Source: Corallococcus sp. NCRR (lineage in GTDB: Bacteria > Myxococcota > Myxococcia > Myxococcales > Myxococcaceae). From it: a stretch of DNA of 64,000 nucleotides. The position numbers and the translations under genes were made by a program. Below the pieces are notes generated by a model. The model ran no database searches. It was not told the DNA's origin and saw only the letters and a list, made by a program, of their open reading frames with translations. Shown in pieces: positions 16,032 through 25,232 of the stretch; positions within the stretch are counted from its first letter, which is position 1; each line of letters starts with the position of its first letter. The stretch lies in assembly GCF_026965535.1 (NCBI RefSeq), contig NZ_CP114039.1, positions 2,232,001-2,296,000 on the forward strand, in the 5' to 3' direction.

Positions 16032-16853
16032 ATGCCGACCGACACGTCCCATCCCTCCTCGCGCCTGCCCGTCGTCTTCATCCCGCACGGCGGAGGCCCC
16101 TGGCCCTTCGTGGACCTGGGCCTTCCGAAAGCGGAGGTCCAGGCGCTCGCGGACTCCCTGCGCCAGGTGGGCCCGCGGCTCGCGACGCCGCCGAAGGCGC
16201 TGCTCGTCATCTCCGCCCACTGGGAGGAGCCCGTGGCCACGGTGATGACGTCCGCCGCGCCCCCCATCCTGTATGACTATTACGGCTTCCCGCCGGAGTC
16301 GTACCGCATCTCCTGGCCGGCCCCGGGCAACCCACGGCTCGCCGCGCGCGTGCGCGAGCTGCTCGCCTCGGCGGGCATCGCCACGTCGGAGGACCCGGCG
16401 CGCGGCTACGACCACGGCACCTTCATCCCGCTGAAGCTGATGTACCCGGAGGCGGACATCCCCTGCGTCCAGCTCTCGCTGAAGCAGGGGCTGGACCCCT
16501 CGGAGCACCTGGCCATGGGCCGGGCGCTCGCGCCGCTGCGCGACGAGGGCGTGTTCATCATCGGCAGCGGGATGACGTTCCACAACCTGCGCGCCTTCGG
16601 AGACCCTCGCGCCCACGAGGTCTCCGCGAAGTTCGACGCGTGGGTCCAGGACGCCGCGACCTCTCCCGCGGCCGAGCGTGACGCGAAGCTCACGCAGTGG
16701 CTGCAGGCCCCTTACGCGCGGCTCGCCCATCCTCGCGAGGAGCACCTGCTCCCCTTGATGGTCGTCGCCGGTGCCGCCGGGGGTGACCGGGGCACCACCT
16801 CGTGGTCCGGCTCCATGATGGGGACGCGCATCTCCGGCTTCCAGTTCGGCTGA
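16032..16853 (+). CDS. Class III extradiol dioxygenase (LigB/DODA type)
   Basis: Protein of 273 residues of the LigB superfamily closest in layout to 4,5-DOPA dioxygenases. Metal-site and active-site patches are PHGGGPWPF, ISAHWEE, YDHGTFIPL and GSGMTFHNL, with HPREEHLLPL near the end. Such enzymes use one Fe(II) or Zn(II) to open catechol-type rings. The substrate is unknown. It converges on the DJ-1-like gene, the two stop codons being 2 bp apart. The ATG at 16032 fits the family N-terminus. Confidence 0.88.
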   Translation: MPTDTSHPSSRLPVVFIPHGGGPWPFVDLGLPKAEVQALADSLRQVGPRLATPPKALLVISAHWEEPVATVMTSAAPPILYDYYGFPPESYRISWPAPGNPRLAARVRELLASAGIATSEDPARGYDHGTFIPLKLMYPEADIPCVQLSLKQGLDPSEHLAMGRALAPLRDEGVFIIGSGMTFHNLRAFGDPRAHEVSAKFDAWVQDAATSPAAERDAKLTQWLQAPYARLAHPREEHLLPLMVVAGAAGGDRGTTSWSGSMMGTRISGFQFG

Positions 16854-16855
16854 CC

Positions 16856-17572
16856 TCAGCCCTTGGGGGCCGGGGCCTGCTTCTTCTCGGCCAGGACCTT
16901 CAGGACCTCCTTCGCCGTGGCGGCCGAGGACGCCGGGTTCTGTCCCGTCACGAGCCGCCCGTCGCGCACCGTGAAGCTCTTCCACAACGGGCCGGACTCG
17001 TAGCGCGCGCCCAGCTCCCGCATCCGGGTCTCCAGCGGGAAGGGGACGATGGCGTCGAACTTCGCCGCCTGCTCCTCCGCGTTGCTGAAGGCCGCCACGC
17101 GCTTGCCCGCCACCAGCGGCTTGCCGTCCGGTCCCTTCACGCCCACCAGCGCCGCCGGGCCGTGGCAGACCGCCGCCACCACCGCGCCCCGCGCGTAGCC
17201 CGCGGACAGCAGTTGATGCGCCGGCGCGTGCTGGGCCAGGTCCCACATCACGCCGTGCCCGCCCACCACGAAGTACGCGTCGTAGGTGTCCTTCACCTGG
17301 GCGAGCACCTTCGTGTTCGCCAGCTTCTTCGTCGCCTCGGCGTCCGCGAGGAAGGCGCGCGTGTCCTCCGTCTGCTCCTTCTCGCTGCGCGGATCCACGG
17401 GCGCCTTGCCTCCCAGCGGCGACGCGATGTCCACCTGCGCGCCAGCCCTGGTGAACTGCTCGTACGGCGCGGCCAGCTCCTCCAACCAGAAGCCCGTCTT
17501 CTCCCCGGTGTTCCCGAACTGCGAGTGGCTGGTGACGATGAGCAGCACCTTCACGGCGGTGATCGCTTCCAT
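16856..17572 (-). CDS. DJ-1/PfpI-family protein (Hsp31-like)
   Basis: Protein of 238 residues with the nucleophile elbow AAVCHGPAAL and the adjacent GGHGVMWDL loop, as in type-1 glutamine-amidotransferase-like proteins of the Hsp31/YhbO branch. Members act as glyoxalase III, chaperone or deglycase; these cannot be told apart from sequence. GGAGGACGTCCC precedes the ATG. It is divergent from a LysR regulator whose operator lies between them, so it is the likely target of that regulator, responding to electrophile or oxidative stress. Confidence 0.87.
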   Translation of the reverse strand: MEAITAVKVLLIVTSHSQFGNTGEKTGFWLEELAAPYEQFTRAGAQVDIASPLGGKAPVDPRSEKEQTEDTRAFLADAEATKKLANTKVLAQVKDTYDAYFVVGGHGVMWDLAQHAPAHQLLSAGYARGAVVAAVCHGPAALVGVKGPDGKPLVAGKRVAAFSNAEEQAAKFDAIVPFPLETRMRELGARYESGPLWKSFTVRDGRLVTGQNPASSAATAKEVLKVLAEKKQAPAPKG

Positions 17573-17656
17573 GGGACGTCCTCCTTCGAGCCCCACTCCC
17601 TGGGGGCGATGGGCGATGAGATACGTCCCGGCCGTCCCCAAGAAAACCGAGAGCCA

Positions 17657-17673
17657 CTTCACATAAACTGAAG
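17657..17673 (+). promoter_or_regulatory. LysR-type operator overlapping a leaderless -10
   Basis: Inverted repeat CTTCA-N7-TGAAG contains a T-N11-A LysR box (T59, A71 within 17600s). TAAACT inside it ends 6 nt before the LysR ATG, matching a leaderless -10. The regulator bound here would repress itself and face the divergent DJ-1 gene. Confidence 0.6.
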
Positions 17674-17675
17674 CC

Positions 17676-18581
17676 ATGCTTGGCAATCACGAAGCGCTCT
17701 GGACGCTGTGGGAGGTCAGCCGGGCGGGCACGCACGCGGCCGCGGCCACGCGCCTGGGCATCACCGCCTCCGCCGTGGGCCAGCAGCTCAAGGCCCTGGA
17801 GCGGCACGTGGGCGTGGCGCTGTTCGAACGCGTGGGGCGCCGGGCCCGGCTCACTCCGGCGGGCGCCGCCCTCGTCGCGCGGCTGGGAGAACACCTGCCC
17901 GCGGTGGACGCGGCGCTGGAGGCGGCCTCCGAGGCCCAGCGCGCCGTGCGCGGCGAGGTGTCCCTGGGCGGTCCCTGGCCCTTCTTCCGGTACTGGCTCC
18001 GCCCCCGTCTGCCGGGCCTGCTGGCGCGCCACCCGGAGCTGCGGCTGGACGTGCGCTTCGACGTGCCCAGCCGCGTGTCACGGCTGTTGCTGGACGGAGC
18101 GTTGGACCTGGGCATCGTCGGGCTGTTGCCGGACGCTCCGGGCCTGGAGGTCCGTGCGGTGGCCCAGGAGGAGTTCGTCGCCATCGGCGCGCCCGCGTAC
18201 CTGAAGCGCTGGGGGACGCCGCGCGGGGCACGCGACTTCGGTTCGCACCGGTTCATCGCCTTCGACGCGGACCTGGCCATGCTGGCGCCTTGGTGGCGCG
18301 CCGCCTTTGGACCCAGGGAACCCCTGCCCGCGCAGGTGGTGTGCCGCGTCGCGAACCTGGATGAGATGCTGGCCCTGGTGGAGGCGGGCGCGGGGCTGGC
18401 GGTGTTGCCCGACTACCTGGTGGCGCCCGCCGTGCGTGAGAAGCGGGTCGTGACGCTCACGCCGGAGCCGGGCCGGCGCTCCGCGCGGCGGCCTCGGGGA
18501 ACGCTCTATGTCGCGTGGCGCAGGGCCGCGGCACCCACGGCCCGCTTCCTCGCGGTGCGCGACTGGCTCCTGGCCGGATAG
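17676..18581 (+). CDS. LysR-family transcriptional regulator
   Basis: Regulator of 301 residues. The N-terminal helix-turn-helix (AAAATRLGITASAVGQQLKAL, shown in part) is followed by a long linker helix and a periplasmic-binding-protein-like effector domain. The motif LGIVGLLPDAPGLEV is the usual ligand-cleft strand. It is transcribed away from the DJ-1/PfpI gene, the standard layout for a LysR regulator and its target. No Shine-Dalgarno sequence is seen; TAAACT lies 6 nt before the start. Confidence 0.93.
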   Translation: MLGNHEALWTLWEVSRAGTHAAAATRLGITASAVGQQLKALERHVGVALFERVGRRARLTPAGAALVARLGEHLPAVDAALEAASEAQRAVRGEVSLGGPWPFFRYWLRPRLPGLLARHPELRLDVRFDVPSRVSRLLLDGALDLGIVGLLPDAPGLEVRAVAQEEFVAIGAPAYLKRWGTPRGARDFGSHRFIAFDADLAMLAPWWRAAFGPREPLPAQVVCRVANLDEMLALVEAGAGLAVLPDYLVAPAVREKRVVTLTPEPGRRSARRPRGTLYVAWRRAAAPTARFLAVRDWLLAG

Positions 18582-18725
18582 GCAGCCAGGCCCAGGCCGC
18601 TACGGTCGTGGTTCCTGGTGGGGCAGGGTGTCCCCATCTTTACCGGGGGAGAGTGGGCCCGCGCGCCATGGAGGGGACTCCGTTGGGATGTGGGCTCCTT
18701 CGCACGACGCGGGAGGACGTGGCCA

Positions 18726-19259
18726 ATGCGAAGAACGCGCGGGACGGCGAGCCTGCTGATGCTGGGCCTGATGGGACTCGGGGGACTGTCGGCGTGCAAG
18801 GGCGGTGAGCCGGGCGCGGACGCCCCTTCCGCGAAGCACCGCGAGGGACGTTCGGAGGTGCTGCGCGGGCTGATGGCCTCCAAGGAGGCCGTGGACCCCA
18901 AGGCCCTGAAGACCGCGGGCTCGGAGGTGAAGGGCGAACCCGCTCCGGCTCCAGAGGGAACAGGCGGCTCCGGTCAGCAGACGCGGCCCATGGGCTGGGC
19001 CGCGGGCCGGGTGTCCTGGGTGGGCGACGACGAGCTGCTCTTCGTGGACGGCCATGGCCAGGAGCAGGAGGTCCTGGTGGACGAGGCCACGCGGTTCAAG
19101 CGCGCCGACGAGAACGTGCAGCTGCACGACCTGTCCGAAGGTGACGAGATCCGCGTCACCTACGAGGACCATGGCCAGGAGTGGATCGCCCGGGACGTGG
19201 AGGCCGTGCCCGTGGTCAGGGAGCCCGGGCCCGACCCCCAGTCCCCGCCGCTGCGTTGA
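18726..19259 (+). CDS. Lipoprotein of unknown function
   Basis: Protein of 177 residues with a lipoprotein signal (LGGLSAC) and a disordered charged region, then a compact C-terminal part, WAAGRVSWVGDDELLFVDG...VDEATRFKRADENVQLHDLSEGDEIRVTYED (shown in part). That part resembles small OB/SH3-like barrels of the DUF5666 kind, but I cannot name it firmly. GGGAGGACGTGGCCA precedes the ATG. It ends one base before the opposing nuclease gene's stop codon. Confidence 0.6.
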   Translation: MRRTRGTASLLMLGLMGLGGLSACKGGEPGADAPSAKHREGRSEVLRGLMASKEAVDPKALKTAGSEVKGEPAPAPEGTGGSGQQTRPMGWAAGRVSWVGDDELLFVDGHGQEQEVLVDEATRFKRADENVQLHDLSEGDEIRVTYEDHGQEWIARDVEAVPVVREPGPDPQSPPLR

Positions 19260-21512
19260 CTAGAACGCGCCTCCATCCGCGCGCCGGCCCGGCGAGGACT
19301 GCAGCCCGGGCGTCAGCGTGGTGTGCAGCACGAAGCCCGCGTCCGGCGACAGGTCCGGGGAGCGGTTGATGGACACCGCGTCCACGGTGCTGAAGTACTC
19401 CACGCGGTCCACGACGCCGCCGTCCGGGAGCTTGAGCTGCACGGTGTCCGAACCGTTGTTGAGCGCCAGCGTCCCACTGGAGGCCGCGACGGTGTCGGGC
19501 GTGCCGGCCGGGAAGCCCGCGGGTCCACCGAAGACGACCAGGGGCCGGCCCGGTTGCAGCACCGTGCCCGCGGCGAAGACGTGCTGCGGGTTCAGGGCGT
19601 CCCACAGGGTCCAGCCGGACAGGTCCATGGGGGCGGTGCCCGTGTTGTAGAGCTCCACGAACTCGTGCGCGGTGCCGCCGGGGAGCGCGGGCTCGTTGGC
19701 GAGCACCTCGTTGATGATCACCCGGGGCGCCGTGCGCGTGAACCACATGCGGCCGGGGACCATGTCGAAGCGCGACGCGTTGGCCGTGTCCACCACGCGC
19801 ACGCGCACCAGGTCGCTCTCCACGTCGGGCACGGTCCACGTGAAGGTGCCCGCGCTCGCGCTCACGGAGGGGGCCACGACGTTCCAGAGGTCGCCGCCGT
19901 CGTAGGTGGCCTCGATGCGCACGGTGCTCACGCCCGCCGAGCGCCACGTGAGCGTCAGCGGGGTGCCCACGATGAACGTGCCGCCCAGGGGCGCGGTGAC
20001 GCGCACGCGCGGACCGGGAACGCCGCTCAGGTCGTAGCGGGTGAGGACGGGGTAGTGGTCGCTGACGGTGCGCGCGTAGTCAGGAATCGTCGCGTCGGGC
20101 CGGAGCACCTGGACGCCGCCGGGCACCGCGTCCACGGCGACCTCGTCGGTGACGAGCGTGTGGTCGATGACTTCGTTGTACTCCGTGGTGGTGCGGATGG
20201 TGGCGTCGGTCAGCACCTTCGTGAGGAAGGTGTAGTGCGTGGGGTCGTCCAGGAAGTTCTGGTAGGGCGTGGGCAGCGCGACGCCGTTCTGCGTGGAGAT
20301 GGAATGGTCCAGGTCATCGTTCCAGTCCCCGATGACGAGCACGCGCGCCTCGGGCAGCCACTGGTCCAGGTAGCTCTTGAGGGCGGTCGAGGAGCGCTGG
20401 CGCTGGCCATAGGACGTCATGTCCTCGAAGGCCTTCATGTGCGTGACGATGACGACCAGCGGCGCGTCCTCGCCGTGGATGCGGGTGGTGAAGTCCACGC
20501 GCAGCGGCGGGCGTCCGCCGAAGTCGGCGGCCTGCGCGGTGAGGATGACCTGGGCGCTGCGGTAGGTGAGCGAGTTGTCGTAGAGGATGCCGGGCTTCTG
20601 CTCGCCCGCGGAGTACTGCGACGCGCCGCTGAGGACGTAGGTGGTGTTGTTGGCGAGGAAGCCCCTGTAGCCGCCGGGCAACCCCGCCATGAGCGTGTTG
20701 AAGTCCACGGTGTCCACCATCTCCACCAGGCCCCAGACATGGGCCCCCGCGTCGCGGATGACGCTCGTCGCTCCCGCGATCTGGAGGTCGTCGGTCACGC
20801 CGCCGTCGGAGGTGGAGTTGGCCGGTCCCTGGTTGGGCGCGCCGAACCACTCCAGGTTCCAGTGGCCCACGGTGAACAGCGAGAGGACCGGCTGCACGAT
20901 CACGATCAGCCGCGCGGACGCGGTCTGGCCGTCCGCGTCGCGCACGGTGGCGGTGAAGACCGTCGAGCCCGCGGCGGTGGGGGTGCCGGACAGGGCGCCG
21001 TCGGTGGAGAGGGTGAGCCCCGCGGCCAGCGTCCCGGTGAAGCTCCAGGTGAGCGGCGCGCGCCCGCCGGAGGCGGTGAGGTTGAAGGCATAGGGCTGTC
21101 CCACGCGCCCATCACCGAGCCCCAGCGACGTCACGGTCAGCTCCGCGATGCTGCCTGCATCCGGCGCTCCAGCATCGGGGGACACTCCGCCATCGGAAGG
21201 CACACCGCCGTCACCCGACGGGCCGCCATCACCCGAGGAGCCGCCGTCACCCGAGGAGCCGCCGTCACCCGATGATCCGCCGTCATCGGATGATCCGCCG
21301 TCACCCGACGCGCCGCCATCCTCGGACGTACCCGCGTCGCCGGACACGCCACCGTCGTCGGGTGTACCGCCACCGTCGGTGGGCACTCCGCTGTCGGTGG
21401 ACACGCCACTGTCGGACGGCACGACCGGCGTCGGCGGCGTGGATCCGGGACACGCGGTGAGCAGAAGGGCGACGAGGGGCGCGACGATTCGAGGAAGAGC
21501 CATGGATGCCAT
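19260..21512 (-). CDS. Surface lipoprotein nuclease/phosphatase with lamin-tail domain
   Basis: Multidomain exported protein of about 750 residues. The order is a lipobox (LLLTAC), an Asp/Gly/Ser repeat linker, an Ig-like putative domain (GRVGQPYAFNLTASGG ... LSGTPTAAG), and an endonuclease/exonuclease/phosphatase domain. In the last, NLEWFG, the Glu of LVEMVD, GDWNDD and the SDHYPV His mark the metal-dependent active site. A second beta domain follows, then a C-terminal lamin-tail domain (INEVLANE, EFVELYNTG, LSGWTLWD). It could degrade extracellular DNA or phosphoesters, for example during predation. Its start may instead be the ATG at 21503. The next gene upstream also carries a lamin-tail domain. 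Confidence 0.8.
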   Translation of the reverse strand: MASMALPRIVAPLVALLLTACPGSTPPTPVVPSDSGVSTDSGVPTDGGGTPDDGGVSGDAGTSEDGGASGDGGSSDDGGSSGDGGSSGDGGSSGDGGPSGDGGVPSDGGVSPDAGAPDAGSIAELTVTSLGLGDGRVGQPYAFNLTASGGRAPLTWSFTGTLAAGLTLSTDGALSGTPTAAGSTVFTATVRDADGQTASARLIVIVQPVLSLFTVGHWNLEWFGAPNQGPANSTSDGGVTDDLQIAGATSVIRDAGAHVWGLVEMVDTVDFNTLMAGLPGGYRGFLANNTTYVLSGASQYSAGEQKPGILYDNSLTYRSAQVILTAQAADFGGRPPLRVDFTTRIHGEDAPLVVIVTHMKAFEDMTSYGQRQRSSTALKSYLDQWLPEARVLVIGDWNDDLDHSISTQNGVALPTPYQNFLDDPTHYTFLTKVLTDATIRTTTEYNEVIDHTLVTDEVAVDAVPGGVQVLRPDATIPDYARTVSDHYPVLTRYDLSGVPGPRVRVTAPLGGTFIVGTPLTLTWRSAGVSTVRIEATYDGGDLWNVVAPSVSASAGTFTWTVPDVESDLVRVRVVDTANASRFDMVPGRMWFTRTAPRVIINEVLANEPALPGGTAHEFVELYNTGTAPMDLSGWTLWDALNPQHVFAAGTVLQPGRPLVVFGGPAGFPAGTPDTVAASSGTLALNNGSDTVQLKLPDGGVVDRVEYFSTVDAVSINRSPDLSPDAGFVLHTTLTPGLQSSPGRRADGGAF
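21171..21420 (-). repeat. In-frame repeats coding for SGDGG-type linker
   Basis: Tandem 12-18 bp units code for Ser-x-Asp-Gly-Gly in the linker of the nuclease lipoprotein. Some neighbouring units are identical, so copy number is likely to vary among strains. Confidence 0.8.
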
Positions 21513-21611
21513 CCGGTCCGGACGCCGGAAGGGACGCATGGCCTGTCGCGATGACGGGCGGTGCATCCCCCTGCCTCCAAGAGTGACACATCCCCCTGTC
21601 ATCCAAGAAGA

Positions 21612-21646
21612 AGGGCCGCGCTCCCCGGATGGGGGAACGCGGCCCT
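21612..21646 (-). terminator. Rho-independent terminator
   Basis: Strong hairpin with 9-bp outer arms AGGGCCGCG / CGCGGCCCT and an inner CCCC/GGGG pairing. On the minus strand it is followed by TCTTCTTGG. It lies 30 bp after the lamin-tail lipoprotein gene and before the nuclease gene, so the two are separate units. Confidence 0.8.
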
Positions 21647-21676
21647 GAAGTCACGTCAAGGTGTCGGACGCGGCGA

Positions 21677-23623
21677 CTACGGCGTCGGCGCGCCCGGGGT
21701 CACCGTGGTCACGAACGCGAAGTCCGCGTTGTTGTTGTTCGTGTCGTTGCCGTTCGGGGTCCGCTGCAGGGAGCCCACGGCGCTGTTCGAGTCGGAGGCG
21801 GTGGTGCGCGCGCCCTCCTCGAAGTTCAGCGACTTGACGCCCGCGGCCGTGGTGATGCTGAACGTGGGGTTCTGGGCGCCCGGCTCGTAGAACACGCTGT
21901 CGAGGAGCGTGCCCGCCGCGTCGTCGACCAGGCCCACGCCGTCACCGCTGCCGTTCTGGATGATGTCGGTGTTCGCGTTGGAGGCCGACTTGATGACCAG
22001 CCTCAGCGTGCCCGCCGGCAGGGTCGCCGTGGTGAAGTACGGCTCGGCCGCCGCGACGATGTAGCCGCCCGCGGGCAGCGACGTGACCGCGTTGCCCTGC
22101 GCGTCCTTCGTGTCCGCCAGGTTGAACTTCAGGTACTCGATGCGCGGGTTGGCGTTGGAGTCGCCGTTGACGAACACCAGCTTGACGCTGGTCAGGTCCG
22201 CCGCCGCGGTGCCGCGGTTGTAGATCTCCACGAACTCCGCGTTGTCGGTGCCCACGTTGTCGTAGTCGATCTCATTGATGACCAGCGACGGGCCCGTCGG
22301 AGGAGGCGTCAGGCCGGTGAAGGTCGCGGTCTTGGCGGTCGCGTCCACGGCCTTGCCGGCCAGGTCCTTCACCTCGCCGTTGACCGTCACCGTGTACTGG
22401 GTGCCCGCCGTCAGGTCGCCGGTGGTCAGCGCGACCTGGTTGCCCGTCGCCGTCGCCGCGGAGACGGCCACGGTCGGCGTGATGCCGAAGTCCTCCGCCT
22501 GCACGCTGGCCGCGTCGATCTTCCGGTCGAACGTCAGCCGCACTTCCGTGCCGCTCAGCGGACGCGCCTCGGTGAGCTTCGGCGCGGGGCAGCCGGTGAT
22601 GGTCAGCTGCTCCGGCGCGAACACGGACACCTGCGGCTGGGCGGTGAAGCGCCAGACCACGCCGGTGGGGACGACCACGTCGCAGCCCGTGACCAGGTCC
22701 AGGTCCGTGGACAGGGTGGTGGGCACGCGCAGGCGCAGGGGGCTGGGGGACGGCTCACCCGTGGTGATCAGCGGGAAGGCGGTGAAGGCCGCGCCGCTGC
22801 CAGCGCCCGCCTCCAGCTTGCCGGACACGGTGACCAGGCGGCTCTCGTAGAGGCTGGTCGTGCCCCCGTCCTCGAAGGTGCTGACGGCGTTCGCGTCCAC
22901 CTTCAGGCCCGCGGGCGTCGCGGTGTCCAGGCTCCACACGCCGTGGTTCTTGCTCACCACGGTCAGGTCCGTGACGGTCTTCGCCACGTTGAGCCCGCTG
23001 ATGATCTCCTTCTCCGTGACGTTCAGCGTCACGCGGTCACCCACGGCGACCGCCGTGGTGGACGCGGAGTCGCGCACGAACATCGCCGGGCCGTTGGCCT
23101 CGGCCTGCAGGAAGAAGCCGGAGGGCTCCGTGGCCGCGCTGCCCGCCACCGCGGGCTTGATGAAGGTCACGAACGCGCCGCTCACCGGCTGCGGCGTGGT
23201 CAGCGCGCCCGCCGGGGCGGCGACGAACGCGGCGATCTGCGCGCTCGTGTCCGCCAGCGGCGTGGTGACGCTGGAAGGCGTGCAGGTGTTCGCCTCGATG
23301 TCGCAGGACTCGGTCAGCGCGCAGGCCGGGTTGCACGCCTGGGGACCCGTGCCGCCGTCCGTCTCCGTGCCGGCGTCGGTGCCCGCGTCCGTCTCCGTGC
23401 CCGCGTCCGTCTCCGTGCCCGCGTCCTCTTCCGGAGGAATGTTCAGCGTGCGCAGCTCGCACTTGTTCTCCACGCAGGTCCACGTCTGACCCGCGGGGGC
23501 CGCGCCCTTGTCACGACAGTCGAACTGATCGACACACTCGTCGCCGCAACCCGTGCCGACCGTGACGAACACGGTGGTCACGAGCGCCGGCAGCCAGCTC
23601 CGCTTCAGGCTCTGCTTCAGCAT
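21677..23623 (-). CDS. Lamin-tail-domain lipoprotein
   Basis: Exported protein of 648 residues. After a signal peptide with lipobox-like VGTGC there is a short Cys-rich module (CGDECVDQFDC ... TCVENKCEL), a Thr-Asp-Ala-Gly repeat linker and a second small Cys-rich module (CNPACALTESCDIEANTC). OB-fold-like and Ig-like beta domains follow (GKAVDATAKTATFTG), then a C-terminal lamin-tail domain (INEIDYDN, AEFVEIYNRG). No catalytic motif is visible, so it is probably structural or adhesive on the cell surface. GGGAGGCATTCAC precedes the ATG at 23623. It has its own terminator and is a likely partner or paralogue of the downstream nuclease lipoprotein. Confidence 0.75.
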   Translation of the reverse strand: MLKQSLKRSWLPALVTTVFVTVGTGCGDECVDQFDCRDKGAAPAGQTWTCVENKCELRTLNIPPEEDAGTETDAGTETDAGTDAGTETDGGTGPQACNPACALTESCDIEANTCTPSSVTTPLADTSAQIAAFVAAPAGALTTPQPVSGAFVTFIKPAVAGSAATEPSGFFLQAEANGPAMFVRDSASTTAVAVGDRVTLNVTEKEIISGLNVAKTVTDLTVVSKNHGVWSLDTATPAGLKVDANAVSTFEDGGTTSLYESRLVTVSGKLEAGAGSGAAFTAFPLITTGEPSPSPLRLRVPTTLSTDLDLVTGCDVVVPTGVVWRFTAQPQVSVFAPEQLTITGCPAPKLTEARPLSGTEVRLTFDRKIDAASVQAEDFGITPTVAVSAATATGNQVALTTGDLTAGTQYTVTVNGEVKDLAGKAVDATAKTATFTGLTPPPTGPSLVINEIDYDNVGTDNAEFVEIYNRGTAAADLTSVKLVFVNGDSNANPRIEYLKFNLADTKDAQGNAVTSLPAGGYIVAAAEPYFTTATLPAGTLRLVIKSASNANTDIIQNGSGDGVGLVDDAAGTLLDSVFYEPGAQNPTFSITTAAGVKSLNFEEGARTTASDSNSAVGSLQRTPNGNDTNNNNADFAFVTTVTPGAPTP

Positions 23624-23767
23624 GTGAATGCCTCCCAGATAGGGGTGGTCCAGATTGCAGGTGCGGTCCCCCTTACACCCGAAAACAGAGGGGCGTCCAT
23701 TTGCCCAACCACCCGCCACGTCCCTGTCACGCGAAAGGACGCCCAGGGGCCTGGGAATCGAAGGAAG

Positions 23768-25189
23768 TCAGGGAGTCTTCCGTGCAGGGGTGGACGCTGG
23801 ACCGGCGTACAGGTCGATGACCTCGTTGATGCCGTGCTGGCACACCGCGCAAAAGGGCACCCGGTCGCGGGTGAACATCACGCAGTCCGTCTGGGGCCGG
23901 AAGTAGCCCTTCGCCTCGTAGTGGGCCCCCTCGAAGGCGCCCACCTTCCCGGAGACCTTCTGGGTGCCCAGGAATTTCTCCTCCCAGTTGCGCTGCTCCG
24001 TGAAGAGCGCGTCCATCTCCGCCTCGGGTTTGCGCTCCGCGCGAATCTTCTGCCGGCGTTGCTGCACTTGCAGGGCATGCGCGTCATAGGTGGACTGATT
24101 CCAGGGCGTGGGCAGCGGGGTCCCCGGCGCCACCAGGTCCTTCCACTTGAGCTGGGCGGGGTCGTGGAGGGCGGTGACGTTCTTCTCCCAGGGCTCCACC
24201 CGCTCGAAGGGCGCGGCGCCGTAGACGGGGGCGGACGTGTAGTACTCGTCCGCCAGCCCCGCGAAGTGGTGGCCGAACTCGTGGACGAAGACGTAGGGGG
24301 CCCAGAGGCTGTCGGAGGCCACGGTGCTGAAGAGGTTGAAGATGCCTCCGCCGCCGTAGGTGTTGCCGTTGGACAGGATTTCGATGAACTCGTAGGGCGC
24401 GAAGGCGGCGGTGTCACGCAGCGCGGCGTTGTCGAAGGTGAGGATGTAGCGCTCCGCGCCGAAGGCGTCGTAGGTGGAGCCCAGGGGCGGGCGGCGGTGG
24501 ACGCCGGTGGAGGGCCGGGAGATGCCGGACTCGGCCGCCGCGGGCATCAGGCCCCAGACGTTGAAGTCCGCCTTGCGCTCCTTGAAGGGGGAGAAGCTGA
24601 AGAGGGTGTCCACCAGCTTGCGCGCGTCCTTCTCGAACTTGGCGCGCTCCGCCTCCGTGTAGCCGTCCCCCAGGATGAGGAAGTCCACCTTGTCCTGCGG
24701 CGGTCCGTTCTCCAGCAGCTTCAGCAGCGGGCCCGGCGCGGGCGGCGAGGACGGATCCACGAAGGGGTCCTTCGGATCCACCACCAGCGACCAGATTTCG
24801 CGGAAGGCGTTCTGCGCGTCGCGCTTCTTCAGGATGACCTGCACGGGGCTGTTCGGCGCGGGGAAGCGCAGCGATTCGCTGAAGGTGCGGTGGGCCTGCT
24901 TCGCCTCGTCCGTCAGCTCCCACTCGCCGAAGATGGAGGCGAAGCCGCGCGAGAACAGGAGCCGGTTCGTCTTCCGGTCCCGCACCTCGTAGAGGTACTT
25001 GCCCAGGTTCGTCTCGTCGATGGCCCGCGCCGGGTGGCCCGGCCAGGGCAGGGGCTCCACCACCAGCCGCTCCAGGCTGAAGCGCTCCTCGGTGGCGTTG
25101 CCGGTGTGGAAGTAGTCGACGCGGAACGTCCGGGGCGCGGCGAGGGCGGTGCTCGCCGAGAGCAGCAACAGCAGGAGGGAAGCGCGCAT
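23768..25189 (-). CDS. Secreted M64-family metallopeptidase
   Basis: Protein of 473 residues with a signal peptide (LLLLLLSASTALAA). The zinc-binding HEFGH (303-307) followed by LADEYY gives the extended HExxHxxGxxDE-like signature of M64 (IgA-peptidase-like) enzymes. LILGDGYTEAE is the family's N-terminal block. It should be an extracytoplasmic protease; the substrate is unknown. TAGAGT lies 8 nt before the ATG and there is no Shine-Dalgarno sequence, which suggests a leaderless transcript. Confidence 0.88.
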   Translation of the reverse strand: MRASLLLLLLSASTALAAPRTFRVDYFHTGNATEERFSLERLVVEPLPWPGHPARAIDETNLGKYLYEVRDRKTNRLLFSRGFASIFGEWELTDEAKQAHRTFSESLRFPAPNSPVQVILKKRDAQNAFREIWSLVVDPKDPFVDPSSPPAPGPLLKLLENGPPQDKVDFLILGDGYTEAERAKFEKDARKLVDTLFSFSPFKERKADFNVWGLMPAAAESGISRPSTGVHRRPPLGSTYDAFGAERYILTFDNAALRDTAAFAPYEFIEILSNGNTYGGGGIFNLFSTVASDSLWAPYVFVHEFGHHFAGLADEYYTSAPVYGAAPFERVEPWEKNVTALHDPAQLKWKDLVAPGTPLPTPWNQSTYDAHALQVQQRRQKIRAERKPEAEMDALFTEQRNWEEKFLGTQKVSGKVGAFEGAHYEAKGYFRPQTDCVMFTRDRVPFCAVCQHGINEVIDLYAGPASTPARKTP

Positions 25190-25197
25190 GGGGCGCG

Positions 25198-25203
25198 ACT
25201 CTA
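25198..25203 (-). promoter_or_regulatory. Putative -10 of a leaderless promoter
   Basis: TAGAGT on the minus strand ends 8 nt before the M64 peptidase ATG. Confidence 0.4.
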
Positions 25204-25232
25204 CGCGCCCGGCGCTCCCCGGCCAGCAACGG

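Noticed and set aside
21171-21420. CRISPR-like tandem repeats
   Set aside because: Units are short, abut without spacers and stay in frame as a Ser/Asp/Gly linker of an exported lipoprotein.
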